A DNA stretch of 64,000 nt. It comes from an uncultured Ilyobacter sp. (GTDB taxonomy: Bacteria > Fusobacteriota > Fusobacteriia > Fusobacteriales > Fusobacteriaceae). The stretch spans positions 186,001-250,000 of the forward strand of contig NZ_OY764059.1 of the NCBI RefSeq assembly GCF_963668085.1. The letters are read 5' to 3'. Below the pieces are notes generated by a model, which searched no databases, was not told the origin of the DNA, and was given only the letters and a program-made list of their open reading frames with translations. A program made the translations under genes and the position numbers. Positions 7,095 through 15,667 of this stretch are shown piece after piece. Every line of letters starts with the position of its first letter. The stretch's first letter is position 1.

Positions 7095-9683
7095 GTGCTG
7101 GCAAAAATAGGGAAATTCGTTGATAAATTTCATAAAATAATCTTGGCTGCCTCTTTTGCAGTCACTTTTATTATGTTATTTTTTATGAGCCGACTACAGA
7201 TGAATATGCAGTTTACAGACCTCCTTCCAAAGACTGAGAAAACCGTCATAGAATATAAAAATGCCATGAAGAACTTTGACACTCTAGACTCCATAGTTGT
7301 GGCTGTAAAAGGCCAAGAGAAAGATATAAAAAACTTTTTAGAAAAAAGAGCCAAAAGTATAGAAAAGATAAACGGGATCAAAAGGATAACCTATGAAAAT
7401 CAGGTGGACTTTATAGAGAAAAATTTCTTTCTTCTGATGAAAGAGAGTGATTTGGAAAATAGGGAAAAGGCTTTGACAGGAGACAGTCTCAAAGATTTTT
7501 TTTACGGAGTAAATGAGGGTTTTGAAAATGAGTATATCAACGAATCTGAAAGTGGAAAGATAGATAAAGACAGGGTTAAACTCTTAAATTTTCTGAGTTT
7601 TCTAGAAGAGATAATTTTTAAAATAAAGAAAAATAAAATAAGCCCAGAAGATGCAAAAAGGTTTGTGAGAGGTGAAAGATATATTTTATCTCCAGGTAAA
7701 AGCATGGGCCTGCTGGTTATAAAATCTGCAGTGAGTATAGATGATTTTGAAAATGTGATAAAAACCGTGAATGCCTTGGATGAATATTTGCAGGAAGAGT
7801 CAAAAAAATACAATGTAGAAATTGAAATGACAGGTATTCAGGTGCTCTCAAGGGATGAAATGGTGATATCCCAAAGAGATATGGAAATTTCTAGTTTTTT
7901 ATCTCTTGCCTTGGTTCTTGGGATATTTATTTTTAGCTTTAGAATAATAAGATATTCTCTGCTGGCCCTCGTGCCTCTTGTCACTGGAATAATCTGGACA
8001 ATGGGCTTGACCTATCTCATAGTAGGAACACTGAATATGATGACTGCCATGATGGGAGCGATACTCATAGGCCTTGGAATAGACTATTCTATACATATAA
8101 TATCTGTCTTTCTAGAAGAGAGAAACAATGGCATGAGTATAGAAAAGTCTGTATCGTCTATCTACTCTAAGGCCATGAGAGGAGTGTCAACTGGGGCAGG
8201 GACAACAGCAGTAGGATTTTTTATGTTTGTTTTCAGTGATTTTCCAGGATTTCGAGAGTTTGGTTTGGTTCTTGGGCTGGGGATAATATGCACCCTGGTA
8301 TCGGCGGTTTTCCTGCTTCCGTCCTTACTCATAATTTATGGAGGTAAAATAGGGAGAAGGAAATCTAAAAAAAATCTGATCTTAGAAAAAAGCGAATATT
8401 TCCTCATAAGTAGAAAAAAAAGCTCACTTTTTATTGTAGTTTTAATAATTATAGTTTTAGGATCAAAGGCAGGTAAAGTGGAATTTGAAAATGATATGCT
8501 GAAAATAGAACCGAAAAATCTTCAGAGTGTGGCCTTGAACAGGGAAATTATAGATAAATTTGATTTTAGTTCTGACAGCACAATAATGGTGTCTGACAGT
8601 TTAGAAGAGGCACAAAAGATTTATGACAGGGCAGATAAACTAAAGAGTATAGGGGTTATCTCTTCGATTACTTCATATCTTCCCTTCGAAGAAAAGCAGA
8701 AAAAAAGGCTAGAAGCTGGAAAGAGAATAAAAGAAAAGACCGGAACTTCTCCAGACAGTGAAATCTATACAGAGGAATTGGCAGAGGAGCTTGTAAGGCT
8801 TGAAAATAATCTCATAGAATTGGGAGACTTGTCTTATATGGGAGGAGAGGAAGAAATAAGACAAAAATGTGATGAGATATTAGAGGCAGAAATAATAAGT
8901 GAACTAGTTGAAAATATAGACAACTATAGAGAAAACCTTGAAAAATCACAAAAAGTATTTATAGGGGAGCTGCAGAGTATAATAAGAAAGAGCAATACCC
9001 AGAATACAATAGGCCTAAAAGACCTTCCTGACAAAATAAAAGATGAATTCGTGGGGAAAAACAAGACATATATAAGTACATTTTATCCTAAGGAGGATAT
9101 ATGGAAATCTGATTTTCAGAAAATACACATGAAGGAGATAGATACCCTAGGCGAAAATACAACAGGGAGTGCTAAAATTTTTCTAAAAGTAATAGAGATA
9201 TCTGCCACAGAGGGAAGAAAAATTCTTATTCTGACCTTAGGGGCTATATATCTTGTGTTATTGGCAGATTTTCGAAGTTTGAAATATGCCACTGCCGCCA
9301 TTCTTCCCATGGTTTTTTCTGTCCTTGGAACTCTGGGGCTAATGGGGTGGACAGGTTTTAAATTTGACATGGTCAACATAATAGGGATACCACTGATAAT
9401 AGGTATAGGGGTGGACGACGGAGTTCACATTATACATAGATATCTTGTGGATAAAAATATATTTGTGGCACTAAAAAGTACAGGTAAGGCTGTAACTCTC
9501 ACAACAATTACAACAATTGCAGCCTTTGGAACTCTTATGTTAGCCAGGTATAGGGGGTTTGTTCACTTTGGAATACTTTTGACTATAGGGGTTATGTTTG
9601 CCTATATTTTTACTTTAAGCTTACTTGTGAGCCTTATCTCCATAGTAGATAAAATAGAAAAAAATTCAGAAGGTGGTAAATAA
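7095..9683 (+). CDS. RND/MMPL-family exporter
   Basis: An inner-membrane proton-driven transporter, 862 residues from a GTG at 7095, chosen because AGGAG sits at 7083-7087 and the hydrophobic anchor follows at once (LAKIGKFVDKFHKIILAASF). The frame stays open to 6912, but that extension has no ribosome site. The protein has the duplicated RND layout: one anchor helix, a large periplasmic loop and a five-helix bundle, twice. Each bundle carries an acidic signature, GLGIDYSIHI in the first half and GIGVDDGVHI in the second, the likely proton relay. It overlaps the LolA-like gene by one base (TAATG). With that gene and the barrel protein it probably moves a lipid or hydrophobic compound across the envelope. 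The cargo is unknown. Confidence 0.85.
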   Translation: MLAKIGKFVDKFHKIILAASFAVTFIMLFFMSRLQMNMQFTDLLPKTEKTVIEYKNAMKNFDTLDSIVVAVKGQEKDIKNFLEKRAKSIEKINGIKRITYENQVDFIEKNFFLLMKESDLENREKALTGDSLKDFFYGVNEGFENEYINESESGKIDKDRVKLLNFLSFLEEIIFKIKKNKISPEDAKRFVRGERYILSPGKSMGLLVIKSAVSIDDFENVIKTVNALDEYLQEESKKYNVEIEMTGIQVLSRDEMVISQRDMEISSFLSLALVLGIFIFSFRIIRYSLLALVPLVTGIIWTMGLTYLIVGTLNMMTAMMGAILIGLGIDYSIHIISVFLEERNNGMSIEKSVSSIYSKAMRGVSTGAGTTAVGFFMFVFSDFPGFREFGLVLGLGIICTLVSAVFLLPSLLIIYGGKIGRRKSKKNLILEKSEYFLISRKKSSLFIVVLIIIVLGSKAGKVEFENDMLKIEPKNLQSVALNREIIDKFDFSSDSTIMVSDSLEEAQKIYDRADKLKSIGVISSITSYLPFEEKQKKRLEAGKRIKEKTGTSPDSEIYTEELAEELVRLENNLIELGDLSYMGGEEEIRQKCDEILEAEIISELVENIDNYRENLEKSQKVFIGELQSIIRKSNTQNTIGLKDLPDKIKDEFVGKNKTYISTFYPKEDIWKSDFQKIHMKEIDTLGENTTGSAKIFLKVIEISATEGRKILILTLGAIYLVLLADFRSLKYATAAILPMVFSVLGTLGLMGWTGFKFDMVNIIGIPLIIGIGVDDGVHIIHRYLVDKNIFVALKSTGKAVTLTTITTIAAFGTLMLARYRGFVHFGILLTIGVMFAYIFTLSLLVSLISIVDKIEKNSEGGK

Positions 9684-10405
9684 TGAAAAAGATATCGGTT
9701 ATTTTTTTTATCTTAATTAATATATCAGTTTTTTCAAAGGATGCTTCAGAGATACTTCAAAAGATGGAAAATGCCCAAAACTATACTACTTCAAAGGGAG
9801 AGTATTTTATGACCATAGAAAACAGGGGTAAAAAAATAACCTTGGGATTTGAAGGTTATCATAAAAAATCCCAAGAAGACCTTCAGCTTATGAGATTCAC
9901 TTCTCCCCCTAGAATAGAAGATACTGCAATTCTTATCAGGGATGAAAATATATGGTACTACAACAAGAGAAGCAATAGGGTGAGGCTCTTATCAAAAAAT
10001 GCAAAGAAAGGCAGTATGATGGGGTCTAGTTTTAGCTATGATGATCTCAATATAGATTATGTAGAGGATTTTACAGGTGAAATAATAGAGGAAACATATG
10101 ATTATTATACGCTGAAGGTCTATCCTGTGGATAAAGACAGAAGTTATAAATATATAGTGGCAAAGGTGAGGAAGGATAATTTTATAGAGGAGAGCCTAGA
10201 ATATTATGACAACAATGAGATAAGGTACAAGCTTATGACCACTCAAGATGTGAAACTGGTAAAAGAACGGTGGGTTCCATTGAAATTAATTATGACAGAC
10301 CTTATAAGTGGTAAGGTGACATATATAGAAACCAAAGAGGAAAGTCTGGATTTTGATTTTTATATTGAGGATTCCAAATTTTCCGAGAAAAACTTAAAGA
10401 AATAA
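9683..10405 (+). CDS. outer-membrane lipoprotein-sorting (LolA-like) periplasmic protein
   Basis: 240 residues with a signal peptide at 1-19 (MKKISVIFFILINISVFSK). The mature part is the LolA-like fold of the family usually annotated outer membrane lipoprotein-sorting protein. Supporting blocks are RFTSPPRIEDTAILI, IWYYNKRSNRVRLLS and the GSMMGSSFSYDDL stretch (residues about 111-125), typical of the family that travels with MMPL exporters. It is translationally coupled to the upstream exporter (one-base overlap) and lies 12 bases before the barrel gene. Such proteins are thought to carry a lipid-like ligand through the periplasm. Here it is the probable shuttle between exporter and outer membrane. 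It is too divergent to be the housekeeping LolA. Confidence 0.8.
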   Translation: MKKISVIFFILINISVFSKDASEILQKMENAQNYTTSKGEYFMTIENRGKKITLGFEGYHKKSQEDLQLMRFTSPPRIEDTAILIRDENIWYYNKRSNRVRLLSKNAKKGSMMGSSFSYDDLNIDYVEDFTGEIIEETYDYYTLKVYPVDKDRSYKYIVAKVRKDNFIEESLEYYDNNEIRYKLMTTQDVKLVKERWVPLKLIMTDLISGKVTYIETKEESLDFDFYIEDSKFSEKNLKK

Positions 10406-10417
10406 GAGGTGGTTAAA

Positions 10418-11455
10418 ATGAAGGCATTTGGATTTGTCCTTATCTTTTTAAGTGTCACTTGCACAGTATTTTCTATGGATTTGGTTACAGAATTAAAATA
10501 CCAAGGTTTTGATACTGAAAAAATAGATTTTGAAGATGAGGCGCTAGGCAGAGTGACGCTAAAGGACAATTCCAGTGAAGATTATTCATTTTTTATTGAA
10601 TATGTATTTGGGGAAGGTACAGACAGAGTAGATGCTGGTCAGATTAAAATTATGAAAGACAATATAGATTTTGAATTAGGGCGTAATAGAATAGGCTGGG
10701 GATTGGCTTACAATCTAAATCCGACAGATATATTTAATGATATACCAGTGGGAAGTGCCTATGACCCGACCTATGTCAAAAGCGGGAGAGATAGTATGAT
10801 AGTCACCTATTATAAAGGAGACAGTTCTATTCAAGGAGTTTATGCCAGACGGGATAATTCTGAAAAAAATGAGGATTATGGAATAAAGTATAAAACCAGT
10901 TTCTCAGAAGTTGACCTGTATGCGGTTTATATACACAAGGGGGAGAGAAGTACAACTTGGGGCGAAGAGGAAAAAGATGATATTATAGGGGGAGACATAA
11001 GTACGAGCATACCTGGGTTTGATTATGGTGTCTGGCTAGAGACGGCCTATTATTTGGATAAAAGGGATATTGTGTATATAGCTGGGATAGATAATTATTT
11101 TGGAGAGAAATACCGGGTGATGCTGGAATATCTATATTACGGCCTTGGGGAAGACAGTCAAGAAAACTATAATGTCAGCAGAATATTGGCAGGACAGCCT
11201 GCAGGAAAAAGCTACCTCATGCCATCTCTTACCTATGAGTATTCAGAAAAAATATCTTTGACAGGATACTGCTATATAAATACCGGGGATTATAGTTATC
11301 TTATAGGTACGACCATAACCTACCTCTATACCGATCATATAGATATCAGTCTCATGCCTTTTTATGCACAGGGAAAAACAGAGAGTGAGTATGGAGTCCT
11401 TGGAGAAACAGTGGGGAGTATAGGGGTTAGTTTTGTAATGAGAGCGGTATTTTAA
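10418..11455 (+). CDS. outer-membrane beta-barrel protein of the exporter operon
   Basis: 345 residues from ATG 10418 (GAGGTGG site at 10406-10412). An in-frame GTG at 10409 lies inside that site and is rejected. A signal peptide covers about residues 1-19 (cut near VFSM). The rest shows alternating hydrophobic strands rich in Tyr and Gly, acidic loops, and a final aromatic residue (RAVF), as in outer-membrane barrels. The GRNRIGWGLAYNLNPTDIFN block resembles porin-like proteins that accompany LolA-like/MMPL pairs. It is the last gene of the operon, followed by a dispersed repeat rather than a clear terminator. The role is inferred from context, as the outer-membrane end of the pathway. The exact family is not certain. 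Confidence 0.65.
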   Translation: MKAFGFVLIFLSVTCTVFSMDLVTELKYQGFDTEKIDFEDEALGRVTLKDNSSEDYSFFIEYVFGEGTDRVDAGQIKIMKDNIDFELGRNRIGWGLAYNLNPTDIFNDIPVGSAYDPTYVKSGRDSMIVTYYKGDSSIQGVYARRDNSEKNEDYGIKYKTSFSEVDLYAVYIHKGERSTTWGEEEKDDIIGGDISTSIPGFDYGVWLETAYYLDKRDIVYIAGIDNYFGEKYRVMLEYLYYGLGEDSQENYNVSRILAGQPAGKSYLMPSLTYEYSEKISLTGYCYINTGDYSYLIGTTITYLYTDHIDISLMPFYAQGKTESEYGVLGETVGSIGVSFVMRAVF

Positions 11456-11480
11456 GTCGCAATTTTTTGGACAAATTAGT

Positions 11481-11630
11481 GAATTTACAAGAATATTAGA
11501 GTCAAAAGATTTTGTCACGAATGAAAACCGATAAAAGGCAAAAAAATTAACACGAATAAGGATAAAATCTTTTGACCACAGAGGATCATAAAAGTGTATG
11601 TTGCACAGAGAAAAAGAATGAGTTTCACAG
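11481..11630. repeat. dispersed 150-bp repeat, copy 1 (module A)
   Basis: It aligns with 21745-21894, also 150 bases, with roughly ten differences by eye. Inside, GTCAAAAGATTTT (11501-11513) pairs perfectly with AAAATCTTTTGAC (11564-11576), a 13-bp stem around a 50-base loop. It lies after the stop of the barrel gene. No coding frame is supported. It may be a small non-autonomous repeat element. Confidence 0.8.
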
Positions 11631-11639
11631 GATTGAACT

Positions 11640-11708
11640 TTTGGTTATGCCCTGACCGAAGAGAGGAAATGCCCTTGGGGTGCTTTTCTTTTAAGAGAAA
11701 AGTAACGA
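11640..11708. repeat. dispersed repeat, copy 1 (module B)
   Basis: A second shared block follows module A. The core GAGGAAATGCCCTTGGGGT and the flanking GGTTA, GCCCTGACC and AAAGTAAC pieces match 22132-22203. This copy has lost part of the long hairpin seen in copy 2. The remainder, 11709-11819, is plain AT-rich sequence. Confidence 0.7.
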
Positions 11709-11819
11709 ATCCCTATAAATTCATTAATTTAAATTTACTTATTTTAAACATCAGCTTTAATAATTAGTTTTCTCTTATAAAAGTTTGAAGTTTTTTAAAC
11801 TAATGAAAGAGAGGTTTAA

Positions 11820-11848
11820 TTGAAAAAAATATGTAAAAGTGATAAAAT
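11820..11848 (+). promoter_or_regulatory. promoter of the LPS kinase/heptosyltransferase pair
   Basis: TTGAAA (11820-11825), a 17-base spacer, and TAAAAT (11843-11848), about 50 bases before the kinase start. Confidence 0.6.
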
Positions 11849-11896
11849 AGAGTGTGAAATTTATAAAATATTTTATGGAAAAGTGGTTAATGACTT

Positions 11897-12595
11897 ATGG
11901 TTAAAATAAAAAAAGGCAAGGTAAGGATATATCTTCAAGACGAGAAATACCGAGGACTTGCAGAAGTGATTCTACATGGAGACTATAGGAGGATCAAAGT
12001 TCTAAAAGATGATCAGAGGAGCAGGGTAGAACTTATAGAGTATAAAGAGGAAAAACTTGTTCTTAAAATCCCCATTGAGAAAAACAGAAGACAGTGGCAG
12101 AGATTCTTATCTGCATTTCGAGGGAGTTCATCTAAAAGAGAGTATGAAAATTGTTTAAAAATTCTGTCTGAGGGATTTTTGGGTGCAAAACCTGTCATGG
12201 TCATAGATAAAAAAATCGGTCCCTTTGTCAAAGACTCGTATTTTGTATCTAAGTTTATAGAGGGACAGGAGGGGAATTTTCAGCATCTGAAGGAGATAGG
12301 AAAAGAGCTGAATAAAATCCATGAGGCAGGCTACCTTCACGGAGATTCACAACTTGTGAACTTTATGGTTTCCAATGAAAAAATATACCTAATAGACTGC
12401 AAACTAAAAAAGAATAGATTTGGAAAGTTCGGTGCCAGGTATGAGTTTATATATTTGGAAGAGAGCTGTCCGGAAAAAATAGATATATATAGAAAAGATG
12501 ATCTATACTATAGAGGGGCTAAACTTCTAAACAGCTACCTTCACTGGTGGGGAAGAACCAGGAAAAAACTAAGAGGCAGAGAGTTGACAAAATGA
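11897..12595 (+). CDS. lipopolysaccharide core heptose kinase (RfaY/WaaY-like)
   Basis: 232 residues with a protein-kinase-like fold. The N-terminal part has a lysine-bearing strand (EEKLVLKIPI). The catalytic loop AGYLHGDSQLVNF (HGD with downstream N) and the metal-binding IDCK after a short hydrophobic strand are visible. This matches the RfaY family, which phosphorylates a heptose of the LPS inner core in the cytoplasm. It starts at ATG 11897 and ends 18 bases before a glycosyltransferase family 9 gene. Together they look like a small LPS core unit. The kinase fold is clear. The precise sugar position is inference. Confidence 0.75.
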   Translation: MVKIKKGKVRIYLQDEKYRGLAEVILHGDYRRIKVLKDDQRSRVELIEYKEEKLVLKIPIEKNRRQWQRFLSAFRGSSSKREYENCLKILSEGFLGAKPVMVIDKKIGPFVKDSYFVSKFIEGQEGNFQHLKEIGKELNKIHEAGYLHGDSQLVNFMVSNEKIYLIDCKLKKNRFGKFGARYEFIYLEESCPEKIDIYRKDDLYYRGAKLLNSYLHWWGRTRKKLRGRELTK

Positions 12596-12613
12596 GCAAA
12601 AGAGGAGAAAACG

Positions 12614-13606
12614 TTGAGGGTATTGGTAATAAGACTCAGTTCTATAGGGGATATAATCCTTACCACTCCTGTATTAAAGGAGTTTAAGAAAAAATATCCA
12701 GATGCAGTAGTTGATTTTATGGTGCTGGATAAATTTAAAGATGCTATAGAGGGCTGTCCCTATGTGGACAACCTTATTATTTTTAACAAAAAAGAATACA
12801 GGGGAATAAAGGGGCTCAAGAAATTTTCCGATGGAATAAAGGGAAACAAATACGATTATGTCTTTGATCTTCATTCTAAACTTAGATCTTTTGCCATCTC
12901 TATTTTTCTAGGGACGAAAACCCTGAGATACAGGAAAAGAGCTCTCTGGAAGACCCTTCTTGTAAAGGCTAGGCTAATAAAATACAGTGTAGATGATACC
13001 ATAGTAAAAAATTATTTCGGGGCCCTTAAAGAGCTAGGGGTAGAGTATAAGGGAGAAGACTTAAATTTTACCTTTTCTGAAAAAGATCTAGAGGCAGTAT
13101 CAGAGTATAGGGGTTTTGTTGTTTTAGCTCCCGGTGCATCTAAAAATACGAAAAAATGGACCACAGAAGGATTTGGAAATCTTGCAAGGCTGCTCAGAGA
13201 AAAATACGGTAAAAAAATAGCACTTGTAGGGGGAGCAGGGGACAAGGTTATATGTGAAGAGATAAATACCATAAGTCAGGGTAGCTGTGTAGACCTGGCT
13301 GGAAAGCTTTCTTTAAAAGAAAGTGGTGCTCTTTTGTCACAGGCTGATTTTCTTGTTACCAATGATTCAGGTCCCTTTCACATTTCAAGAGGAGTAAAGA
13401 AAAAAGCCTTTGTGATTTTTGGGCCTACTGATCCAAAGATGTTTGAATATGACCAGTACGGTGTTCTCATATCTAGAGATGAACCTTGCTCTCCATGTAG
13501 TCTTCACGGCGATAAAAGCTGTCCAAAAGGACATTTTAACTGCATGAAAAATCTAAAGGCCGAGGATGTATTGAAAATAATAGAAAAAAATATGGGATGG
13601 TGCTAA
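12614..13606 (+). CDS. glycosyltransferase family 9 (ADP-heptose:LPS heptosyltransferase-like)
   Basis: 330 residues. The N-terminus RVLVIRLSSIGDIILTTPVL is the GT9 heptosyltransferase signature. The C-terminal half has LAPGASKNTKKW, the ALVGGAGDK strand and the acceptor/donor loop TNDSGPFHISRG, followed by FGPTDPKMF and a cysteine cluster (CSPCSLHGDKSC). These point to heptosyl transfer onto the LPS inner core at the cytoplasmic membrane face. The start is a TTG at 12614 with a GAGGAG site at 12602-12607. No ATG precedes the signature. A terminator overlaps its end. The family is certain. Whether it is heptosyltransferase I, II or a later one is not. Confidence 0.85.
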   Translation: MRVLVIRLSSIGDIILTTPVLKEFKKKYPDAVVDFMVLDKFKDAIEGCPYVDNLIIFNKKEYRGIKGLKKFSDGIKGNKYDYVFDLHSKLRSFAISIFLGTKTLRYRKRALWKTLLVKARLIKYSVDDTIVKNYFGALKELGVEYKGEDLNFTFSEKDLEAVSEYRGFVVLAPGASKNTKKWTTEGFGNLARLLREKYGKKIALVGGAGDKVICEEINTISQGSCVDLAGKLSLKESGALLSQADFLVTNDSGPFHISRGVKKKAFVIFGPTDPKMFEYDQYGVLISRDEPCSPCSLHGDKSCPKGHFNCMKNLKAEDVLKIIEKNMGWC

Positions 13607-13621
13607 CCGTCCATTTTTTTT
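13592..13621 (+). terminator. terminator overlapping the heptosyltransferase stop codon
   Basis: GGATGGT (13595-13601) pairs with ACCGTCC (13606-13612) around a four-base loop, followed by A and eight T. The stop codon lies within the hairpin. Confidence 0.75.
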
Positions 13622-13930
13622 AAGTGATAATTTTTAGAAAAAATAAAAAGGGGTAAGTTAAGCTAATGCCTCTAACGAAACATTTAATTTTAAAAAAGTC
13701 ATTACAGATAGATACTTGATCTCACTTATATAACAACTGATTAAAAAGGAAAATTAACTTTGAAGAATATAAATACTTTGTGAGAAAATTTAATTTTTTA
13801 ATTGCTGATACATGGAATTTTTTATTTTTGAAAAAGTCTGAAAAAGTACGAAAAATGGAAAATAACGATTCAAATGCTTGAAATCCAGGTAAAAGACAAA
13901 ATTAATTTGCTCTAAATAGGGATGGATGGA
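13622..13930. other. AT-rich gap before recA
   Basis: Low-complexity AT-rich sequence. I see no gene and no clear LexA-type operator. Confidence 0.45.
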
Positions 13931-13960
13931 TTTAGAGGAGAGAAGCTTATCTGTTATAAT
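13931..13960 (+). promoter_or_regulatory. recA promoter
   Basis: An extended -10, TGTTATAAT (TATAAT at 13955-13960), with a moderate -35 TTTAGA (13931-13936) 18 bases upstream. No SOS-box palindrome is evident around it. Confidence 0.6.
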
Positions 13961-14019
13961 CTGATTAAGATGTAAAGAGCAGAGGAAAATAAATATTGAT
14001 ATTGAATGAGGGGGATAGA

Positions 14020-15081
14020 ATGGCAAAGGCGAAAAAAGAGATAGCTGACAAAGATAAGGCATTAGAAGTGGCGATGAAACAGATACAAAAGGATTTTGGA
14101 GAAGGCTCAATAATGAAACTCGGGGCCAATACTCACATGAATGTAGAGACAATATCAACAGGTAGTATAGGTATAGATATGGCTCTTGGACTAGGGGGAG
14201 TACCTAGAGGAAGAGTGGTTGAGATATACGGTGCAGAGAGTTGTGGGAAGACCACTGTAGCACTTCATATAGTGGCAGAAGCACAAAAAAAAGGCGGTAT
14301 AGCTGCATTTATAGATGCTGAACATGCTTTGGATCCGGCTTATGCAAGGGCTTTAGGGGTAGACGTGGACGAACTGCTTATATCACAGCCTGACAACGGA
14401 GAGCAGGCCTTAGAAATAGGGGATATGCTCGTTAGATCTGGAGCTGTAGACGTAATAGTAGTAGACTCTGTGGCCGCTCTTGTACCAAAATCAGAGATAG
14501 AAGGAGAGATGGGAGACCAGCAAATGGGACTTCAGGCCAGGCTCATGTCCAAGGCTCTGAGAAAACTAACAGGAAGTCTGAATAAATCTAAAACAACAAT
14601 GATATTCATAAATCAAATAAGGGAAAAAATCGGAGGATTTGGATTTGGACCTCAGACTACAACTACAGGTGGAAGAGCACTTAAGTTTTACTCTTCTGTA
14701 AGAATGGAGATAAAAAGAATAGGTAGTGTGAAGCAGGGAGATAATGTAATAGGAAATGAGACTGCCGTAAAGATAACGAAGAATAAGATAGCACCTCCTT
14801 TTAAAGAGGCGAAATTTCAGATCATGTACGGAAAGGGTATCTCAAGAGCGGGAGAGATACTAGATATGGCTATAGACAATGATATAGTTTCAAAATCAGG
14901 GGCATGGTTTAGTTATGGAGATGTAAGATTGGGACAGGGTAAGGAAAATGTAAAATCTAGGCTAGAAGAAGAAAAGGACCTTCTAGGACAGATAGAAATT
15001 GATTTGAACAAAGTTCTATTTCCCGAAGTTAAAGTAAGTGAAAAGGCAGAAGATGAAGATACTGAATCTAAAGAGAAATAA
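14020..15081 (+). CDS. recA: recombinase RecA
   Basis: 353 residues from ATG 14020, chosen for its GAGGGGG site. An in-frame upstream codon at 13996 lacks one. RecA coats single-stranded DNA, drives strand exchange and stimulates repressor self-cleavage. The Walker A is GAESCGKT at residues 71-78, where most RecAs have GPESSGKT. The Walker B region is [10 protein letters not shown]. The L1/L2 region includes [15 protein letters not shown] and NQIREKIG, with [16 protein letters not shown] after it. The C-terminal tail is acidic ([12 protein letters not shown]), as usual. The recX start lies inside its end, so both are co-transcribed. Assignment is certain. Confidence 0.98.
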   Translation: MAKAKKEIADKDKALEVAMKQIQKDFGEGSIMKLGANTHMNVETISTGSIGIDMALGLGGVPRGRVVEIYGAESCGKTTVALHIVAEAQKKGGIAAFIDAEHALDPAYARALGVDVDELLISQPDNGEQALEIGDMLVRSGAVDVIVVDSVAALVPKSEIEGEMGDQQMGLQARLMSKALRKLTGSLNKSKTTMIFINQIREKIGGFGFGPQTTTTGGRALKFYSSVRMEIKRIGSVKQGDNVIGNETAVKITKNKIAPPFKEAKFQIMYGKGISRAGEILDMAIDNDIVSKSGAWFSYGDVRLGQGKENVKSRLEEEKDLLGQIEIDLNKVLFPEVKVSEKAEDEDTESKEK

Positions 15082-15604
15082 ATTATACCTAGAGGACGAC
15101 GAAATAATAGATGTAAGTCCTGATATAATTTATGAAATGGGGCTCTCTAGAAAAGAAGAGTTGAGTATAGAGGAGTATAAAAGGGTAGTCTATCTGGCTG
15201 CCCTTTCCAAGTCCTATTATTTATTGTCTAGAAGAGATCACACTTCTAAAGAGCTAGAGAGAAAACTTTGGATGAAATTTCGGGAAAAAGAGATAATAAA
15301 GAGAGTAATTTCTGAGATAGAGGGAAAAGGATATATAGATGATTATTCCTACGCCAGGTTTTTTATTGAAAAAAGCAAAGAGGGAAGAAAAAAAATAGAA
15401 TATGACCTAAGAGCGAGGGGAATAAAATCTGAAGTTATAAAAGAAGCATTTGATGAAGAGGGCAATAAAGAGGTTCCAAAGATAAAAAGGCTTCTGCATA
15501 AGATAAGTGGGAAGCCCTATGATAAGAAGATAAACTATCTTTTGAGAAAGGGCTTTGACTATGAAAATATAAAAAAAGCCTTAGAGGAAGAAGATGAAGA
15601 ATAA
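15053..15604 (+). CDS. recX: regulatory protein RecX
   Basis: 183 residues from ATG 15053, with AAGG at 15043-15046. A GTG at 15038 is possible but lacks a site. RecX binds RecA filaments and limits their activity. It has the three-helix repeats of the family: [22 protein letters not shown] in outline near residues 50-75, [15 protein letters not shown] near 98-112, and the third repeat in the C-terminal half. It overlaps the recA 3' end by 29 bases in another frame, so its translation probably depends on recA translation. The order recA-recX is classic. Confidence 0.9.
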   Translation: MKILNLKRNKLYLEDDEIIDVSPDIIYEMGLSRKEELSIEEYKRVVYLAALSKSYYLLSRRDHTSKELERKLWMKFREKEIIKRVISEIEGKGYIDDYSYARFFIEKSKEGRKKIEYDLRARGIKSEVIKEAFDEEGNKEVPKIKRLLHKISGKPYDKKINYLLRKGFDYENIKKALEEEDEE

Positions 15605-15606
15605 CT

Positions 15607-15649
15607 TTGTAAAAATAGTATTTTGTGATAATATTACGAGAGTAATATT
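15607..15649 (+). promoter_or_regulatory. plsC promoter with inverted repeat over the -10
   Basis: TTGTAA (15607-15612), 16 bases, TAATAT (15629-15634). Overlapping the -10 is a perfect inverted repeat, AATATTAC (15630-15637), GAGA, GTAATATT (15642-15649). The position is that of a repressor operator. Confidence 0.6.
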
Positions 15650-15667
15650 TTAATCGGGAGTGGTTTT

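Noticed and set aside
11709..11819. Possible small gene or transposase scrap beside the repeat
   Set aside because: No start with a ribosome site and no transposase motif. Only AT-rich sequence.
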